A stretch of 64,000 bases of DNA, from positions 1,364,001 to 1,428,000 of the forward strand of contig CAXXJM010000001.1 of the NCBI GenBank assembly GCA_963666475.2, read 5' to 3'. The notes under the pieces are model-generated. The model did no database searches and was not told the DNA's origin. It worked only from the letters and a program-made list of their open reading frames with translations. The translations under genes were made by a program, and so were the position numbers. Positions 17,006 to 25,352 of the stretch are shown here, piece after piece. Source of the stretch: JBFHIZ01 sp963666475. GTDB taxonomy: Bacteria > Bacillota > Clostridia > Lachnospirales > Lachnospiraceae. The stretch's first letter is position 1; each line of letters begins with the position of its first letter.

Positions 17006-17876
17006 TGCACAATCTCCTTTTCGCTTGTTCTTTGGCGTTGATAAAGATCATTTCAATATCACTATTGCTACGCTTAAAATTCACATTATTTTGAATCAAC
17101 AATGTGGAAATTTCCGTCTCAACTTCCTGTGTATTACAAGAAAGTGCAATCAAATGTTTGGGTGCATTCAGCTTTACGTACTTACTTGTCAAAACTTGAT
17201 TTTTTTCGTTTTTATCTAATACGATAATCGCACGTCCACAATATTGCTGAAACAAATCCGCTTTCTGTCCAAAGGCAATAACATCACCTTCATCAAGAAT
17301 CAATAATTTATTTGCTAATTGCTCTAATTCTTCATAGTAATGGGAAACAACGCATAAACTGGAATCTTTATTCTGATACCAGGAAATTAATTTATCGACT
17401 AGCTTTTGCCGTGTTTCAAAATCTAATCCAGAAGTCACTTCGTCATAAAATGTAAGAGGTGCATCCTGCATCATGACCAAAATGATGGTAAATCGTTGTT
17501 TTTGTCCACCAGAAAGTGTCTTAAACTTTTTATTCATGCAATTTTCAAATTCAAAATAAGTAATCAATTCCTGTAGTTTTTTGTCATTTTTTACTTTGGT
17601 ATGCAAAATTGCTTCCATGATGTGTTTCACTGCCATGCTATCCGTATATTCATTAAATTGCATATGAACCGCCATATCAAGTGGTGTAATCGTACTTTCC
17701 ACAGAACCCGAATAATTTACGATTCCTAGTAAACTCTTAATCAACGTGGTTTTTCCTGCTCCATTAGAACCAATTACCCCGATTCGGTCTCCCTTGCTGA
17801 TCGTTATTGGTGCAGTGATGTTAAGTGCAGTTGTTTTTCCGTATTGAACGTTTAAATTGTTAATGGTTAGTAACAT
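16998..17876 (-). CDS. ABC exporter ATP-binding protein
   Basis: A 292-residue ATPase. Walker A is GSNGAGKT, the signature LSGGQKQRFTIIL, Walker B PLTFYDEVTSGLD and the H-loop VVSHYYEE. Beyond the ATPase core (about 1-215) a C-terminal extension of some 75 residues resembles the regulatory tails of ABC-2 exporters of the NatA/BcrA class. The ATG at 17876 has AAGGAG upstream. It is the first gene of the ATPase-permease operon, directly downstream of the histidine kinase gene. Confidence 0.92.
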   Translation of the reverse strand: MLLTINNLNVQYGKTTALNITAPITISKGDRIGVIGSNGAGKTTLIKSLLGIVNYSGSVESTITPLDMAVHMQFNEYTDSMAVKHIMEAILHTKVKNDKKLQELITYFEFENCMNKKFKTLSGGQKQRFTIILVMMQDAPLTFYDEVTSGLDFETRQKLVDKLISWYQNKDSSLCVVSHYYEELEQLANKLLILDEGDVIAFGQKADLFQQYCGRAIIVLDKNEKNQVLTSKYVKLNAPKHLIALSCNTQEVETEISTLLIQNNVNFKRSNSDIEMIFINAKEQAKRRLCNE

Positions 17877-17904
17877 ATTTTCATCTCCTTTTCTTGACAT
17901 TTAT

Positions 17905-17946
17905 ATTCTATCAAAGGCATATGAATCTCGTATGAAGATACGGTGT
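17905..17946 (-). promoter_or_regulatory. Promoter and response-regulator box of the ABC exporter operon
   Basis: On the minus strand the -10 TAGAAT (17905-17910) is preceded, 7 nt upstream, by a conserved box (17918-17946) holding the direct repeat TTCAT-ACGAGA-TTCAT. The same box with the same spacing occurs at 20302-20341 before the response regulator gene. The box overlaps the -35 position, and no good -35 hexamer is present, as expected for activation by an OmpR-type regulator. Confidence 0.75.
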
Positions 17947-17979
17947 AGATTTCATAAATGAATAAACCTTGGATTGGAA

Positions 17980-19572
17980 TCAAAAGACCACTTTCGTAAG
18001 AACCCCATCCATTTGGTTCGTAATTTTTACTTTTGCGCCTAACATATTTGCATAATAAGTTACAATATATAGTCCAAGACCATGGCCTTGTCCCTGATGA
18101 CTTCCTCGAACAAATGGTTCGAAAATATTTGGCATAAGCGTTTCATCGATTGACGCACCACTATTATGAATCTCCAGTTGATTCTGTTTGGTAATAATCG
18201 TTATCGTTGCACCTTCTTTGCTATGAACGATAGCATTGCAAATTAAATTGTCAACAATCTTAGACAACAAACTAAAATCACTTGTTAAATAACTGGGATC
18301 TTGGAAATCTTTTATCAAAGTAAACTTTCCCTCTTCTAATGCAAACTGATGATGGGCTAATTGAGAGTTGACTAGCTCAGTCAAATCTATTGTTTCCTTA
18401 GAGATATGCTCTTCGCAATTTCTTAAATAAAGGACTTCTTCTATAATCCTTCGCATAGATAAAAGTTGCATCTTCACTTCAGGTAAATATACTTTCACAT
18501 CCTGGTATTTCCCAACTTGATTCATCATCCCCTCAACCAGCAAAAGTGCAGCTGAAATTGGAGTTTTCAACTGATGAGAAGAGGCACGTAAAAACACTTC
18601 CTGACGTTTATTTTTCTCGCTTAACTCATCGTTTATATCTCTTAACGATGCATAATTTTTATTCAATTCCTCATATAGCTCATTTAATGTTCGAACAAGC
18701 ATGCCAATCTCATCGTTTCCTTTCACTGGAAGGGATGTGTTTTGAGAGATACCACTTCGTTTTACGTTATCTACATGTTTTACTAACTCTAAAATAGGAT
18801 TCACAATTCCTTTGGAATACAAGCTAGAAACAACCAATGCAAAAAGTATAATGACCGCAATCAACATCGGCAAAGAATGAATGACGATTGGCGTGATTTC
18901 ATTCATTTGAGGAGTCATTGTCGGAAGATAGGATAGGACTATTCGGTTACCTTCAAAAGTTAGTCCCATATAATTTGTGTAGTGGTTATCACCGTCTGAT
19001 ACACCAGCTTCGATAATCATTGTATCTTCCGAATAAAAATATATCTTCGTTGACTCATCCCAATAATCTGTAAACATAGAAGTTTGATATTTGGCCTCAA
19101 TATCAAGAGGTAACTCCTCTAAAAAATCCGTTTGAGTCATCAAAATATCCTTCCACTGTGATACTTTATCATTCAGTTCTTCACTAAATTCTTCTTCCAT
19201 CAAGTTCTGTTCATCATCATGAAATGCTTGCATCTGGAGTTTTACATAGCTCTTGACATCAGAAAGAAGAGCTTTCATTTCATCCGTGCTCGGAGTAATT
19301 TTCATTTGAAACATTTTACCTGTAACTACGACTGATTCTTCCGAAAATGGGATGTCAATCGTGAAACAACTAAAGTTTTTTATCGGAACTAGATCGTAGG
19401 AACCTTCCTGCAAATAGCTCGTATGCTGTTTCACAATAGCTTTATAATTTTCATTTGACATATAGTCTACATAAAGTGACGGGAGCATAAATACAAAGTA
19501 TCCAAGGACTAAAACCGTCAAAACACTTGTAATAATTGCAGTATAAAAGAAATTCTTATGACTGAGTTTCAC
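17980..19572 (-). CDS. Sensor histidine kinase
   Basis: A 530-residue membrane kinase. Membrane helix 1 is at about 8-30, a large extracytoplasmic sensor domain covers about 30-230, helix 2 is at 233-253, and then come HAMP, a dimerisation domain with phospho-acceptor His333 in SSHQLKTP, and an ATPase domain with the N-box NLICNAIVHS and G-box GQGHGLGLYIV. I start it at the GTG at 19572 because GGGGG lies 6 nt upstream; this overlaps the response regulator gene by 17 nt. It should phosphorylate that regulator in response to an external signal, perhaps the exporter substrate. Confidence 0.92.
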   Translation of the reverse strand: MKLSHKNFFYTAIITSVLTVLVLGYFVFMLPSLYVDYMSNENYKAIVKQHTSYLQEGSYDLVPIKNFSCFTIDIPFSEESVVVTGKMFQMKITPSTDEMKALLSDVKSYVKLQMQAFHDDEQNLMEEEFSEELNDKVSQWKDILMTQTDFLEELPLDIEAKYQTSMFTDYWDESTKIYFYSEDTMIIEAGVSDGDNHYTNYMGLTFEGNRIVLSYLPTMTPQMNEITPIVIHSLPMLIAVIILFALVVSSLYSKGIVNPILELVKHVDNVKRSGISQNTSLPVKGNDEIGMLVRTLNELYEELNKNYASLRDINDELSEKNKRQEVFLRASSHQLKTPISAALLLVEGMMNQVGKYQDVKVYLPEVKMQLLSMRRIIEEVLYLRNCEEHISKETIDLTELVNSQLAHHQFALEEGKFTLIKDFQDPSYLTSDFSLLSKIVDNLICNAIVHSKEGATITIITKQNQLEIHNSGASIDETLMPNIFEPFVRGSHQGQGHGLGLYIVTYYANMLGAKVKITNQMDGVLTKVVF

Positions 19573-20254
19573 CAGAATCCCCCTCTCTATCAAATTGATA
19601 TCCGATTCCTATTACTGTCTTTATACAGGATATTGGTAATTTCTTTCTGAGATTTTTAATATGCGCATCAATAATGCGATCATTCCCGATATAATCCTCA
19701 TTGAATATCCTTAGTATAAGCTGCTCTCGATTGAAGACACGGTTTGATTCTTTATACAAGGTATGTAACAGCAGATATTCGCTTAATGTTAATAGTAATG
19801 CTTTCCCATTATAGTAAGCACTGTAAGCTTCTTCCTCAAAAGAAAGACCACCTTTCACGTCTTGCTTCATATGAATCTGTTTCGTACGCCTCAGTATGGT
19901 TTCCATTCTTTTCAATAAAATAATTGGAGATACTGGTTTGACCACATAATCATCTGCGTAGCGATTAAACGCATCCACCTGCGTTTTTTCATCTTCTAAA
20001 GCGGTCATCATAATCGTCGCTGTTTCTTGATGATTATCTTTTATATAACTAAGCACATCAAGACCGCTTGCCCCTGGTACCATAATATCCAGCACTGCAA
20101 TATCATATTTGTTGTTTTTCAGCAATTCAATGGCTTCATCCCCATTTTCAGTTTCCGTTACCTGGTAATTGGAGATATTCATATATTCCTTAATAACTTC
20201 TCGTATAGTTGGTTCATCTTCAAGAAACAACACGCGAAATTGCTTATTATTCAT
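19556..20254 (-). CDS. OmpR/PhoB family response regulator
   Basis: A 232-residue regulator. The receiver domain (about 6-120) has acidic residues Glu12 and Asp13, phospho-acceptor Asp56 in AVLDIMVPG and the conserved Lys in VVKPVS. The winged-helix output domain (about 135-225) ends with RIIDAHIKNLRKKL. It is translationally coupled to the histidine kinase gene. A repeat box in its own promoter and in that of the ABC exporter points to autoregulation plus control of the exporter. Confidence 0.95.
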   Translation of the reverse strand: MNNKQFRVLFLEDEPTIREVIKEYMNISNYQVTETENGDEAIELLKNNKYDIAVLDIMVPGASGLDVLSYIKDNHQETATIMMTALEDEKTQVDAFNRYADDYVVKPVSPIILLKRMETILRRTKQIHMKQDVKGGLSFEEEAYSAYYNGKALLLTLSEYLLLHTLYKESNRVFNREQLILRIFNEDYIGNDRIIDAHIKNLRKKLPISCIKTVIGIGYQFDREGDSGETQS

Positions 20255-20301
20255 CGACTTTCAATCCTTTCTGGTAAGCGTAAACGAAATCATTTTAGGC
20301 T

Positions 20302-20341
20302 ATTATAACATATCCATATGAATTTCGAATGAATATGGTGT
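20302..20341 (-). promoter_or_regulatory. Promoter and box of the response regulator operon
   Basis: The -10 TATAAT (20302-20307) is preceded 7 nt upstream by the box at 20315-20341, with the direct repeat TTCAT-TCGAAA-TTCAT on the minus strand. It matches the box at 17918-17946 in sequence and in distance to the -10. The 47 nt between the -10 and the ATG form the leader. Confidence 0.75.
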
Positions 20342-20424
20342 TTATAATCTGGTGAAAGAGTCTCGTCTCACAAGCACAACTCGGTTATACAAAATTTTCT
20401 TGGATTTCTGCAAACGTAACAAAA

Positions 20425-20455
20425 AAGAACCCACAAGTTTACTTGTTGGGTTCTT
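20425..20455 (-). terminator. Strong terminator at the left edge of the accessory island
   Basis: The stem AAGAACCCA / TGGGTTCTT, extended by CAAGT/ACTTG with one mismatch and a short loop, is followed by six T on the minus strand. It lies downstream of the gpsA remnant and probably was its terminator. Confidence 0.88.
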
Positions 20456-20581
20456 ACGTTCGAATGTTAGTTACGAGTTTATTATTTATCGCAACATTTT
20501 GCTATCTTAAGCTTTCATTATTCTGTATAGTTATCTGTACGTCAATAATAGCATATGCTAAATGATTTAATAATCTATAAC

Positions 20582-20702
20582 CTAAAATTCATCTTTAAGA
20601 TTTCTTGCAAAAAGCATTTCTAAAATACTTGATGGTTCTGCGTTGCAATATATAATTTGTATACTGCCTCACAAATCGGTAATTCGACTCCATAATTTTT
20701 TC
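20582..20702 (-). pseudogene. gpsA 3' remnant (glycerol-3-phosphate dehydrogenase C-terminus), frameshifted
   Basis: On the minus strand the stretch encodes YGVELPICEAVYKL, then after a one-base loss near 20652 LYCNAEPSSILEMLFARNL and the last residues KDEF before a stop at 20582. This resembles the extreme C-terminus of NAD(P)-dependent glycerol-3-phosphate dehydrogenase GpsA. Nothing of the remaining 300 residues is present upstream, where an unrelated gene begins at 20742. It appears to be the decayed end of a gpsA copy whose 5' part was replaced. The assignment rests on motif memory over some 40 residues. Confidence 0.55.
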
Positions 20703-20741
20703 ACCAAACGCTCTATTTTGGCTGTATTGTGAAAATACAGT

Positions 20742-21179
20742 TTATTTTTTAGTCATTCCTATTACAGTATCAAGCATAGAAACATCAACAGTAACATTAT
20801 AATATCCAGGATCTATAATAATTCCCATTTTAACAGGTGCTTTTTCATTAATATCTTTTGTTGTTAATAGCACCGAAGTAAATGTTCCACTCATAATCAT
20901 AAATCCAACTCTGCCAGCTTTTTCATAGAATTCTATTAAGCGTTCCTGAGAACTGAAAACAGGATGATAGCCTGTATTATTAGGTGCAGGCAATAAAAAT
21001 ACTCTTTTCCCACCATCCTTGTGATCACCAAACGGAGTTGAATAAAATATATTTATTTGCTCAAAGCCACTAAGAAATACCTCATCATTCATTTCACCTT
21101 TATCGTGCTTGCTCAAAAGGTCAATAGCAGAATATGAACCTTTCTCTTTTATCTTCTTCCTATACTCAAACAGCCCCAT
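20742..21179 (-). CDS. SseB-like N-terminal domain protein (hypothetical)
   Basis: A 145-residue soluble protein. The middle portion (NIFYSTPFGDHKDGGKR through HPVFSSQERLIEFYEK) resembles the SseB N-terminal domain, where a short strand with a glycine turn is followed by a FTS/FSS-xxRL segment. The function of such domains is poorly known; some occur in enhanced-serine-sensitivity or toxin-immunity contexts. GGAGGGG four nt upstream fixes the ATG at 21179. It is 101 nt downstream of a DUF4145-like gene and may be cotranscribed with it. A CTGTATT/AATACAG hairpin (20722-20740) follows the stop. Confidence 0.6.
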   Translation of the reverse strand: MGLFEYRKKIKEKGSYSAIDLLSKHDKGEMNDEVFLSGFEQINIFYSTPFGDHKDGGKRVFLLPAPNNTGYHPVFSSQERLIEFYEKAGRVGFMIMSGTFTSVLLTTKDINEKAPVKMGIIIDPGYYNVTVDVSMLDTVIGMTKK

Positions 21180-21280
21180 TTTTCCCCTCCATAGTTCATA
21201 AAAAAGTTGGGTCTTTTGGTCGTCAACCAAATCACCTTGCACACACTCACACTACTTCTTCATTGCACTATTTTCATATA

Positions 21281-21937
21281 CTAGCAAAAAATACTTGATG
21301 CCAAAAATTGTTCTATGCCATTTAACATACTTTCTATATCTTGCTCTGTATACTCATTTACATTTCCATGAGCAGCAGAGTTTCCAAAATCTAACCACGC
21401 TTGAATTAATCTCCACTGTGGTTGGCTATAAATCTCTTTCTTTTTTATTTCATCATTAATTCTCGCTGCTTTCATTCCCTTAACATCAATATTTAAATTT
21501 TTAGCAATACGCTTTAAAGCATCTTCTAAAACTACTCTACCTAACACTGCTGATGCCTCTATATGTCTATTTTTCAATAAATATTTTGATTCTTCAATAA
21601 GATTGTCAAAAACTTCTCCCGCAATTTTATATTCTTGTCCAACAGTAAAACCATGATCAAAATCATCTTTACATCCAGCTAAGAAACCTTTTAATTGCAA
21701 AAGATTCGTTGGTTTACACTCCCCAGCATTTATTTTCTTAATCCTATCATACTGAATACTTTCGTGCCCAAATGCAATGCATATGATATTTTCTGCTTTT
21801 ATAAGCCATTCATGTAATGAAGTAATATCACCAATCCATTCCCCAAACTCATTACTTCCCTTTGTACCCATTATTTTATCAACTTCTTGAATCAATACAC
21901 TCATTCTTTCTGATATCTTTTCTAATCTCGGATTCAT
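21281..21937 (-). CDS. DUF4145/HEPN-like domain protein
   Basis: A 218-residue helical protein. The C-terminal half (about 110-215) matches the DUF4145/HEPN-like pattern: IEASAVLGRVVLEDALKRIA, then FGNSAAHGNVNEYTEQDI near the end. In RNase-type HEPN domains an Arg precedes the (R)N-x-x-x-H motif; here the position is Gly (GNSAAHG), so catalysis is doubtful. DUF4145 proteins often sit in mobile or defence regions. GAGGGGAAA precedes the ATG at 21937. The surrounding genes have unusually low GC and are unlike the core genome, which suggests acquisition. Confidence 0.7.
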   Translation of the reverse strand: MNPRLEKISERMSVLIQEVDKIMGTKGSNEFGEWIGDITSLHEWLIKAENIICIAFGHESIQYDRIKKINAGECKPTNLLQLKGFLAGCKDDFDHGFTVGQEYKIAGEVFDNLIEESKYLLKNRHIEASAVLGRVVLEDALKRIAKNLNIDVKGMKAARINDEIKKKEIYSQPQWRLIQAWLDFGNSAAHGNVNEYTEQDIESMLNGIEQFLASSIFC

Positions 21938-21997
21938 AACTTTCCCCTCACAGTCTTTCATTATTTAATATAATACTTTTACTCTTTTTTTCATGGA

Positions 21998-22894
21998 TCA
22001 GTTTACTCTTTTAATACCCAAATAAGCTTTTTGTTTTTCCCTAATCTCTGGATGCTTTTCTATAATCTCCTGAATATTTTTTTTGTATTCTTCCTTTTCA
22101 TTGTTGTTCATTTCATATTTCTTATAAGTAAATTTTCTAAATTCGAAATCATATAATTTTGTCAATGATTGTATAAAGTGATAGTAGTTTTTACCAAAAT
22201 TTGTTCTTATTATATTCTTAAATAATTCATAATTATCTACACACTTTTCTAAGTACTGCACTTGCAAAACAAATCCATTTGATTCCACCTCTGATAAGAT
22301 TTGAATAATTCGATTATCTACATCTACTATGCATGGCATATTTTTTATTTTATCTATCCGTTTTAATATATTATTTATTATTTTTGGCAGTTCAGAATAA
22401 TACTGAATATATATTTCTGTTTCACTACTATATTCCCCATCAATATATATTTTATTGTGATAGTATTTTGTTTCGTTCGAAACACTCAATGAATCTAATA
22501 TTTCTACATCAGATAATTTTATATTCTTATAATCCTTATCTATTTTCAATTCAGAATTAAGAATTGAAATCAACTTGCTCATATTGCTGAATAAGGAAAC
22601 TAACTCATTTTCTATTATTTGGTATGCCCTTTTAGCTTTTTTTTGCTTTGGAATAAATTCTATTATTAAATAAAACACTAAACTTGCTATATAAGCTAGA
22701 CTTAAGTTTTCCATCAATTTAAGTGCACCATATATATAAGTTCCTCTTTGTGGCTGTAGAAACAGATATCGAACAGCTTTTAATGTAAAAACGCATGGTA
22801 AATCTGAAAGTTTTGCTATAAAAAACAATGCTAATAATAACAATAAAATCAAAACTTTATTTTCTTTAATAAAATATAATATTTTTTTTCTCAT
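21998..22894 (-). CDS. Uncharacterised two-helix membrane protein
   Basis: Not recognised. The 298-residue protein has a basic start, a hydrophobic helix at about 13-30, a second at about 62-84, and a soluble, Lys- and Asn-rich helical domain of about 200 residues on the cytoplasmic side by the positive-inside rule. AT content is very high. The ATG at 22894 has AAAGG upstream. It is divergent from the membrane protein gene at 23087 with 192 nt between them, and upstream of the DUF4145-like gene by 60 nt in the same direction. The general architecture resembles the plus-strand neighbour, which suggests a functional pair. Confidence 0.7.
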   Translation of the reverse strand: MRKKILYFIKENKVLILLLLLALFFIAKLSDLPCVFTLKAVRYLFLQPQRGTYIYGALKLMENLSLAYIASLVFYLIIEFIPKQKKAKRAYQIIENELVSLFSNMSKLISILNSELKIDKDYKNIKLSDVEILDSLSVSNETKYYHNKIYIDGEYSSETEIYIQYYSELPKIINNILKRIDKIKNMPCIVDVDNRIIQILSEVESNGFVLQVQYLEKCVDNYELFKNIIRTNFGKNYYHFIQSLTKLYDFEFRKFTYKKYEMNNNEKEEYKKNIQEIIEKHPEIREKQKAYLGIKRVN

Positions 22895-23086
22895 TTTCTT
22901 GCCTTTCACTTTATATTTTCTAGCATTATATAATTATCAATATAACAATACTATCAACTATAAAACCTGCTTGAAATTAGCAATTATATTTTTCTTCTAT
23001 AGTAGTTATTTGGTGCAATTTACTATTTCAGAATCTATAATATCACATATATTGCAAACTGTTAATTCTTTAATTGGGAGATGAAA

Positions 23087-23749
23087 ATGAAAGCAAATAA
23101 AATTTCTATAATTGTAACCTTATTACTAACTATTATTTTTTTACTAATTTCTGTCTTGTTTACTTATTGCTTATATCTAGAAGAAAATCTACCTAGACTA
23201 AAACCCCTAATAATAAATATTTCCATAGGTGCATTTACAAGTTCCTTTCTTGCCATGTCTATTAGCCTTATCAATTATTTTACGCTTAGACGGCACTATA
23301 TCGCAGAATATGTGTCAATGGTTAACTGCTTTTCTATTATATTTCGTCCCTACTATAACTTATATCTTAATAAAGCTGAACGCTGTCCAGACATTGAGTT
23401 TTATTATATTCAGAAATGGTTCGACTATTTATTAAACTATTTTCATAAACCCACTTCTGAGCTTGATTTTTTCTTTGAGAAAAACAAAATTACAAAAGTA
23501 ATGGATGAAACAACGGATATTTTATATAAAATATACCTTCGTTCAATTAAAATCACTAACAAGAAATCATTGTATGACTTTGGAGTAATTACTATGGACG
23601 AATTTGAAGATGCAAAAGTTGTTTTTTTCGATTCTATAAACAATATCGATGGTATACCTACTGCTAATATTCTAACTCAAAATTTCGAAAAAATATGTAA
23701 ATATTGCAAGCTTACTTCCAAGCGTAAGTTCGAATATAAGGATTTGTAG
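23087..23749 (+). CDS. Uncharacterised two-helix membrane protein
   Basis: Not recognised. It has 220 residues: two hydrophobic helices at about 6-28 and 43-64, then a soluble helical domain with many aromatic residues (FYYIQKWFDYLLNYF). GGGAG six nt before the second ATG sets the start at 23087. It is the only plus-strand gene in the island and converges on a LysM pseudogene. Very low GC and the isolated position suggest horizontal acquisition. A membrane-anchored effector or sensor is possible but unsupported. Confidence 0.65.
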   Translation: MKANKISIIVTLLLTIIFLLISVLFTYCLYLEENLPRLKPLIINISIGAFTSSFLAMSISLINYFTLRRHYIAEYVSMVNCFSIIFRPYYNLYLNKAERCPDIEFYYIQKWFDYLLNYFHKPTSELDFFFEKNKITKVMDETTDILYKIYLRSIKITNKKSLYDFGVITMDEFEDAKVVFFDSINNIDGIPTANILTQNFEKICKYCKLTSKRKFEYKDL

Positions 23750-23763
23750 AATGCTTATGTAAA

Positions 23764-24115
23764 TTATTTTATACATAATTCCCAGCCAATTACAATATAG
23801 TTTGCTTTGATTCTTAGGTACTTTGATTTATTTGCTGATAATATTACTGCTACACTTGTGCCATATTTATTTGCAATAGCACTTAACGTATCACCTTTTA
23901 CTACTGTATGAGTTTCATGTTCTCTGTTTCTGGCTTTCCACTAACATTCAATGCCCACCCAGCAACAATATAACTTGCTTTTTCTTAGGATACTTTGCTT
24001 TATTAGCTTCAACTATCGACATTACGTTTAAACCATATTTATTTGCAATTGCATTCAGTGTATCGCCTCGTAATACTGTGTGATATTTACCTGTTTCCTC
24101 TGCAATGAATCTCTT
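23764..24115 (-). pseudogene. LysM repeat protein remnant with two frameshifts
   Basis: Two LysM peptidoglycan-binding repeats are readable on the minus strand: YHTVLRGDTLNAIANKYG followed by ANKAKYPKK, and HTVVKGDTLSAIANKYG followed by ANKSKYLRIK, each ending in a YIVxGW segment. Reading through needs a frame change after the first YPKK and another before HETHTVV, so the gene is broken. The upstream end abuts the stop of the neighbouring pseudogene. Such paired C-terminal LysM repeats are typical of Clostridial prophage lysins, which suggests a phage origin. There is no intact catalytic domain nearby. Confidence 0.75.
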
Positions 24116-24120
24116 TTTTA

Positions 24121-24972
24121 TCAATACTTTGGTACATGATAATATTCCATCGGATATTCCTTATTATTCAATTGTCTTCGTTTAGAAACATTAATATTCT
24201 TAAATAGAATTTTTCTTGTATCTATTGGTTTAATATACTTATTTTCTTCATCGAACTGGGACATATCACATATTTGAATATAAACATCTTTATTATTATT
24301 CTCAAAAAAATTATATGCACAATTTTTTGATATCGGAAAAACCTTGCAAAACATATTTGTACCACCAAAGCTTCCAACTCTTTTCCTGCATTTTTTTCTT
24401 ATCAAATTTTCTCTCAAAATGATTGTATGTACTAGTTACAAACTCCCTTTCTACCATAGGATATATGTGCACTGAATAATTATTTTTTTCTTCCTTTATC
24501 AAAGATAACTGTATGTTTTTTTCATTCACTATTTTATTATCATTCCATGCGCATAATGTATTAAAAAAATCTTTTCCTACTTCAGCATCACTAAATCCAA
24601 ATATAAGATACTTATCATTTTTCCCTGCTGAAGTTATCATACTTGTCCACTTACTTGCATCCCAATTATTTGGTAATGGTTGAACTAACATTATAGAGCG
24701 CGTAAAAATCATCTGTTCTAATAAATTAGCAAATATAAATATTATTAGTGCGGATGCCAAAGAATAGTACCACTCATCAAATGAAATTACAGAAGTAATT
24801 ATGCTTATTATGCTGATAGCCTTTATAATGTATTTTACTTTTTTTGCATGCTCGTCTCTAACTTTTATATGTGGTAATTTATCTTTTATTACTATATCAA
24901 ATTTTGACTAAAACGATTTATTTTAACCTGTTGATTTCTAATCATTCTTAGAATTTTTTGCCATACTTTCAT
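24121..24972 (-). pseudogene. Uncharacterised membrane protein gene with two frameshifts
   Basis: An ATG at 24972 with GGGGGTAAG upstream opens MKVWQKILRMIRNQQVKINR. The frame then stops, but another frame continues with FDIVIKDKLPHIKVRDEH, two membrane helices (IIKAISIISIITSVI, and SLASALIIFIFANLLEQ at 24760), and a soluble domain. A second shift is needed at a run of seven A (plus strand T7, 24391-24397), after which NMFCKVFPISKNCAYNFF leads to the true end at 24121. I do not recognise the family. A 7-codon ATG ORF with AAGGAGG lies just upstream (about 24979-25002). Confidence 0.65.
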
Positions 24973-25203
24973 TTCTTACCCCCTAAGCGATTTTTTCATA
25001 CAACCTCCTTATTTTATACTATATAATTATAAATATTTAATTAAAATTATTCAATAAACAAATAAAACTATTTGTAAACATAAAATAGCGCGATTAAGAT
25101 ACGCACGCAAATAACAACCATTCTTAATTAGTATTTTTGTATATTACGTGTATATTACCGATATGATTTGTAAGAAATCGTGCCAGAATCTTTTCACCTA
25201 TAC

Positions 25204-25349
25204 GTTATCTGCAAATGCAAGAAAGAACCTCACCATCACTTCGCTTGGTTCGGTCATTTCTTGCATTCCAATAAATCAAAGCATATAACAAAAGCCCCAT
25301 GAATGTAAACATTCTGGGGCTTTGATATATACTCTGATTTGCAGATAAC
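25204..25349. repeat. Nested inverted repeats flanking the rpsI terminator
   Basis: GTTATCTGCAAAT (25204-25216) and its exact complement ATTTGCAGATAAC (25337-25349) enclose two further structures: GCAAGAAA/TTTCTTGC (25217-25224 with 25257-25264) containing an inner GAACC/GGTTC stem, and the rplM-rpsI terminator. The right arm lies at the intergenic edge just before the rpsI stop at 25353. The unit looks like one folded RNA or a small palindromic element. No gene is visible from 24973 to 25352 otherwise; the left part is AT-rich and featureless. Confidence 0.6.
25290..25323 (-). terminator. Terminator of the rplM-rpsI operon
   Basis: AAAGCCCCATGAATGT pairs with ACATTCTGGGGCTTT (one mismatch) around a 2-nt loop, 29 nt past the rpsI stop on the minus strand. 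Confidence 0.85.
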
Positions 25350-25352
25350 TGC

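Noticed and set aside
20722..20740. CTGTATT/AATACAG hairpin as a terminator of the SseB-like gene
   Set aside because: No T run follows on the minus strand, so only a weak stem is supported.
24979..25002. Seven-codon ORF MKKSLRG with AAGGAGG as a leader peptide gene
   Set aside because: It sits before a broken gene and encodes no regulatory residue run; probably a chance or decayed start.
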